NCBI GenBank assembly: GCA_051453625.1
Contig: JBOZIK010000001.1
Coordinates: 59,786,133 to 59,849,645 of the forward strand
DNA: 63,513 bases
Source: Welwitschia mirabilis
Taxonomy: Eukaryota; Gnetophyta; Gnetopsida; Welwitschiales
Direction of reading: 5' to 3'
The position numbers and the translations under genes were made by a program. Below the pieces are notes generated by a model. The model was not told the origin of the DNA and searched no databases. It saw nothing but the letters and a program-made list of their open reading frames with translations. Positions 61,325 to 63,513 of the stretch are shown here, piece after piece (position 1 is the stretch's first letter; every line of letters starts with the position of its first letter).

Positions 61325-61500
61325 TTTTTCTAGTGGTGGGTACTGATCCTCTTCAGTGATATCCAAACTAATTCATTTTCTTTTTCTTTTCTTCTATGTG
61401 CTTTTCAGTGGTTGGTACTAGTCCTTATTCTAGTGATAGAGCATTATTTTCCTTTTCTTTTAGTGGTAGGTACTGATCCATTTCTAGTAAAACCTAAACT
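61325..61500 (+). repeat. Leader minisatellite of N3
   Basis: Three units with tagtggtgggtactgatcc, cagtggttggtactagtcc and tagtggtaggtactgatcc. It is the reverse complement of the N1 and N2 repeats, as expected for the opposite strand. Confidence 0.7.
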
Positions 61501-62039
61501 AGTTTAAGTTGTTAAGTTTGGTTATATTTCTAAGATTTAAACTTCATTTTTGTATTTAATATTTTCAAGTCTAACGAGTTTCCTCTAGGTGCAATTAAAC
61601 CTAAGATCATGATTTATGTGTTTTGTGTGTTCTTTTTTATTTATGTAAATTTCCTTTACATTTTTCTAGTTCTGTTTTAGTTTATTATTTTTATAAAAAT
61701 TTTTGAGAAAAATTAAAAATAATAGGTTTAATTTTTTAGATTGTAATTTCATAAGATTCAACTATTTTTGGAATTTTGTTAACTTTTTTTCCTAGCGCTG
61801 CATTATAAAACTCAAAAGATAGAAACCTTTAGCCAAAGACTATGAACTATTTTCTTAAAACTTAAAAAATGAGTTGGGTCCAATCCATTTCAGATATCTT
61901 TAAATCTTCAAACTATTTATTTCTATAGTTTTTAGAATGATAATTAACCTAAATAAATAGTAAGAGATTTCATTAGATTAAAATAAACTTTATGGGATTA
62001 CCTTCAATGTAACTCATACCAACTATAACTTCTAGATCC

Positions 62040-63310
62040 TTTTGATAATAGATAAACCTTTGAAGGATATTGTCAACTCCATCCATATCATAATCAACAT
62101 TATTATGACTTTGAATTTCAAAATACTTATGAAAACTCATAAAAATTTGATTTCATTCCTTTCTTTACCCTTTATAATCCTTATTCTTTAGCCTTCTCTT
62201 TATATTCATCATCCTTTGATCCTTACCTTTTATCTTTTTTGAATATCCTTCATCATTTGATCACCACCTGTCAACTTCATACACCTAAAAATCCACTTCA
62301 AATTCCTTAGAAGACATCCTTATAAGATTCATGAAAGCCAAAATACAAACAAACAAAAAGCATAAGTAAGACATCCAATAATTAAGTCAAGTTACTACTC
62401 AAATTTCTAATGCATTAGAAGAAGAAAAATTTTCTACATTCTATGAACCTATAAGATTAGAAAACTTTAAAGGGAATAGTGAACTAAAATTAATAAAACT
62501 CAAATCTTATTCATTAGGAATGATAAATAAATATATAAAGAAACCAATAAAGACATCCAAAAAAGACATTGAATTTAGACATTACTTATAGAGTGAATAA
62601 TTGTTTGAATGTAGATTATACTTTGGAGTAGGATTAGATATTTTTAAGAATGATCAATTCATAGTTAATGGGTAAGCGTATGAGGGAGAAGAAAAAATTC
62701 AATGCTATACATTAAAGGATAAATCAAAAAGTGACATGAATAATAGTGGAATTAAACCTAACCTTGAATCTCAACCAATGTCACTTGCAAAACCTTATGA
62801 GGAGGAATTCTCTATCAACCTTAATGAGGAAGCGAACATTAACCAAGAGCCATTTCAAGATCCATACTTTGAAAAATCATTTTCATAATAACCCCTTTAA
62901 CTAATAATTCCATTCTCATCTTTACCTTCTAAGTAAGACTTAAACCTTGATGATGAAGATAAATCCATACTTTTGAAATCATCTTCTGATAATCATTCAC
63001 CTTTAATGGTTTTTGCTTTACCTTTATCTTCAACCAAAAATGATGTCTTATGTGAGTTGTTCAATAAACAGAAATAGGCCAAGGGTTGGAAAAGTTTTTA
63101 TTTTGGATGAAATAATTCCATTTCTAGTATTAGTATCCTTATTAATTTTTTAGATTTATGTATAAAAGCCTATAGGGATTTGATCAGCTCTTCAATTGCA
63201 TTGTATAATTTTGATACATCATTTAAACACTACATTTATGAATTTGAATATTTACATTTGCAATACCTTGGAAAAGGTCTTGAAAATTTTTTCATTTTGC
63301 TTTATGTGCT
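62040..63310 (+). pseudogene. Unfamiliar ORF of N3
   Basis: Plus strand. Pro/Ser/His-rich start (YPSSFDHHLSTSYT near 62250), EEEKFSTFYEPIRLENFKGN (about 62418-62477), KKDIEFRHYL (about 62560), CRLYFGVGLDIFKNDQFIV (about 62610-62660), an acidic/Ser region with DLNLDDEDKSILLKSSSD (about 62940-62990), PLSSTKNDVLCELFNK, AKGWKSFYFG and ISSISILINFLDLCIKAYRD, ending YLGKGLENF near 63290. It is the least broken of the three copies, with only scattered stops. Function unknown. Confidence 0.55.
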
Positions 63311-63339
63311 TAGATTACATTTTTCTTTTAGTGTGAAAT

Positions 63340-63513
63340 TGTAACACCCCAACTTTAATTACCCTAATTAACCATAATTTTTTTTCTTTTGTATTCGTTA
63401 TTAACCATCATGCAGAACGGAATCTAGGATCAAATACTATTTAGACTCTATTAACACATTATAAGATTTAAAATAATTAGAAAACACAATTATTGCTTAA
63501 CCATAGACCCTCT
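63340..63513 (+). mobile_element. Possible start of another LTR (tgtaacacccc type)
   Basis: tgtaacaccccaactttaat begins exactly where N3 loses homology to N2, and is followed by catgcagaacggaatctagg. tgtaacaccc is a common LTR start of plant gypsy elements, including chromoviruses. Only 174 bases are in the window. Confidence 0.5.

Larger units (their letters stand above)
60215..63339 (+). mobile_element. Element N3: third N-family copy, inserted in N2's LTR
   Basis: Plus strand. 5' LTR 60215-61235, primer site about 61240-61260, leader minisatellite 61325-61500, ORF about 62040-63310. Homology to N2's internal sequence stops at about 63339. The 5' LTR is about 400 bp shorter than the other complete N-family LTRs. 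It belongs to subtype II. Confidence 0.8.

Noticed and set aside
1-63513. CRISPR arrays, operons, tRNA or rRNA genes, telomere repeats, organelle DNA
   Set aside because: No spaced identical repeats, no cloverleaf or rRNA core, no telomeric repeats, and no organelle gene sequence recognised.

Overview
The window looks like nuclear DNA of a flowering plant with a large, repeat-filled genome. It is very AT-rich by eye, has many N runs, and almost everything recognisable is a decayed retrotransposon. No intact host gene, tRNA, rRNA, CRISPR array or prokaryotic feature was found. CpG is depleted, and many in-frame stops look like former CAG/CAA/CGA/TGG codons, as expected of old, methylated elements. 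The species cannot be named from this sequence.

Layout. (1) 1-5548: 3' part of a plus-strand Ty3/gypsy element (element D): a downstream ORF remnant, polypurine tract and one LTR. (2) 5549-13010: unassigned AT-rich DNA. (3) 13016-26661: a minus-strand Ty3/gypsy element (element M) with both LTRs, a perfect 5-bp target duplication (atatt), a tRNA-Asp-like primer site, and gag, protease, RT, RNase H and integrase remnants. Its middle contig duplicates both neighbours and probably comes from a different copy. (4) About 27650-31860: two LINE remnants, both minus strand, of different subfamilies. (5) 32715-45331: a plus-strand tandem array LTR-internal-LTR-internal-LTR of a related element carrying only gag and protease. 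(6) 46326-52960 and 54484-60214: two minus-strand copies (N1, N2) of a second LTR family with about 1.4-kb LTRs and one unfamiliar ORF. Between them is an older gypsy RT/RNase H remnant (53083-54483). (7) 60215-63339: a third copy (N3), plus strand, inserted into the 5' LTR of N2. It is in turn interrupted at 63340 by what looks like the start of yet another LTR (tgtaacacccc).

How the parts relate. Elements D, M and the tandem array share LTR ends, the tRNA-Asp-like primer site, gag/protease homology and a repeated CpG-rich palindromic motif. M-like copies could have supplied RT and integrase to the gag-protease-only copies. The most unusual signals are the tandem array, whose outer LTRs resemble each other more than the inner one; the dispersed palindrome (undecayed form atcgtccggacgat); the conserved unfamiliar ORF of the N family; and a conserved 31-codon mini-exon upstream of the D/M downstream ORF. 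All translations, alignments and similarity judgements were made by eye.
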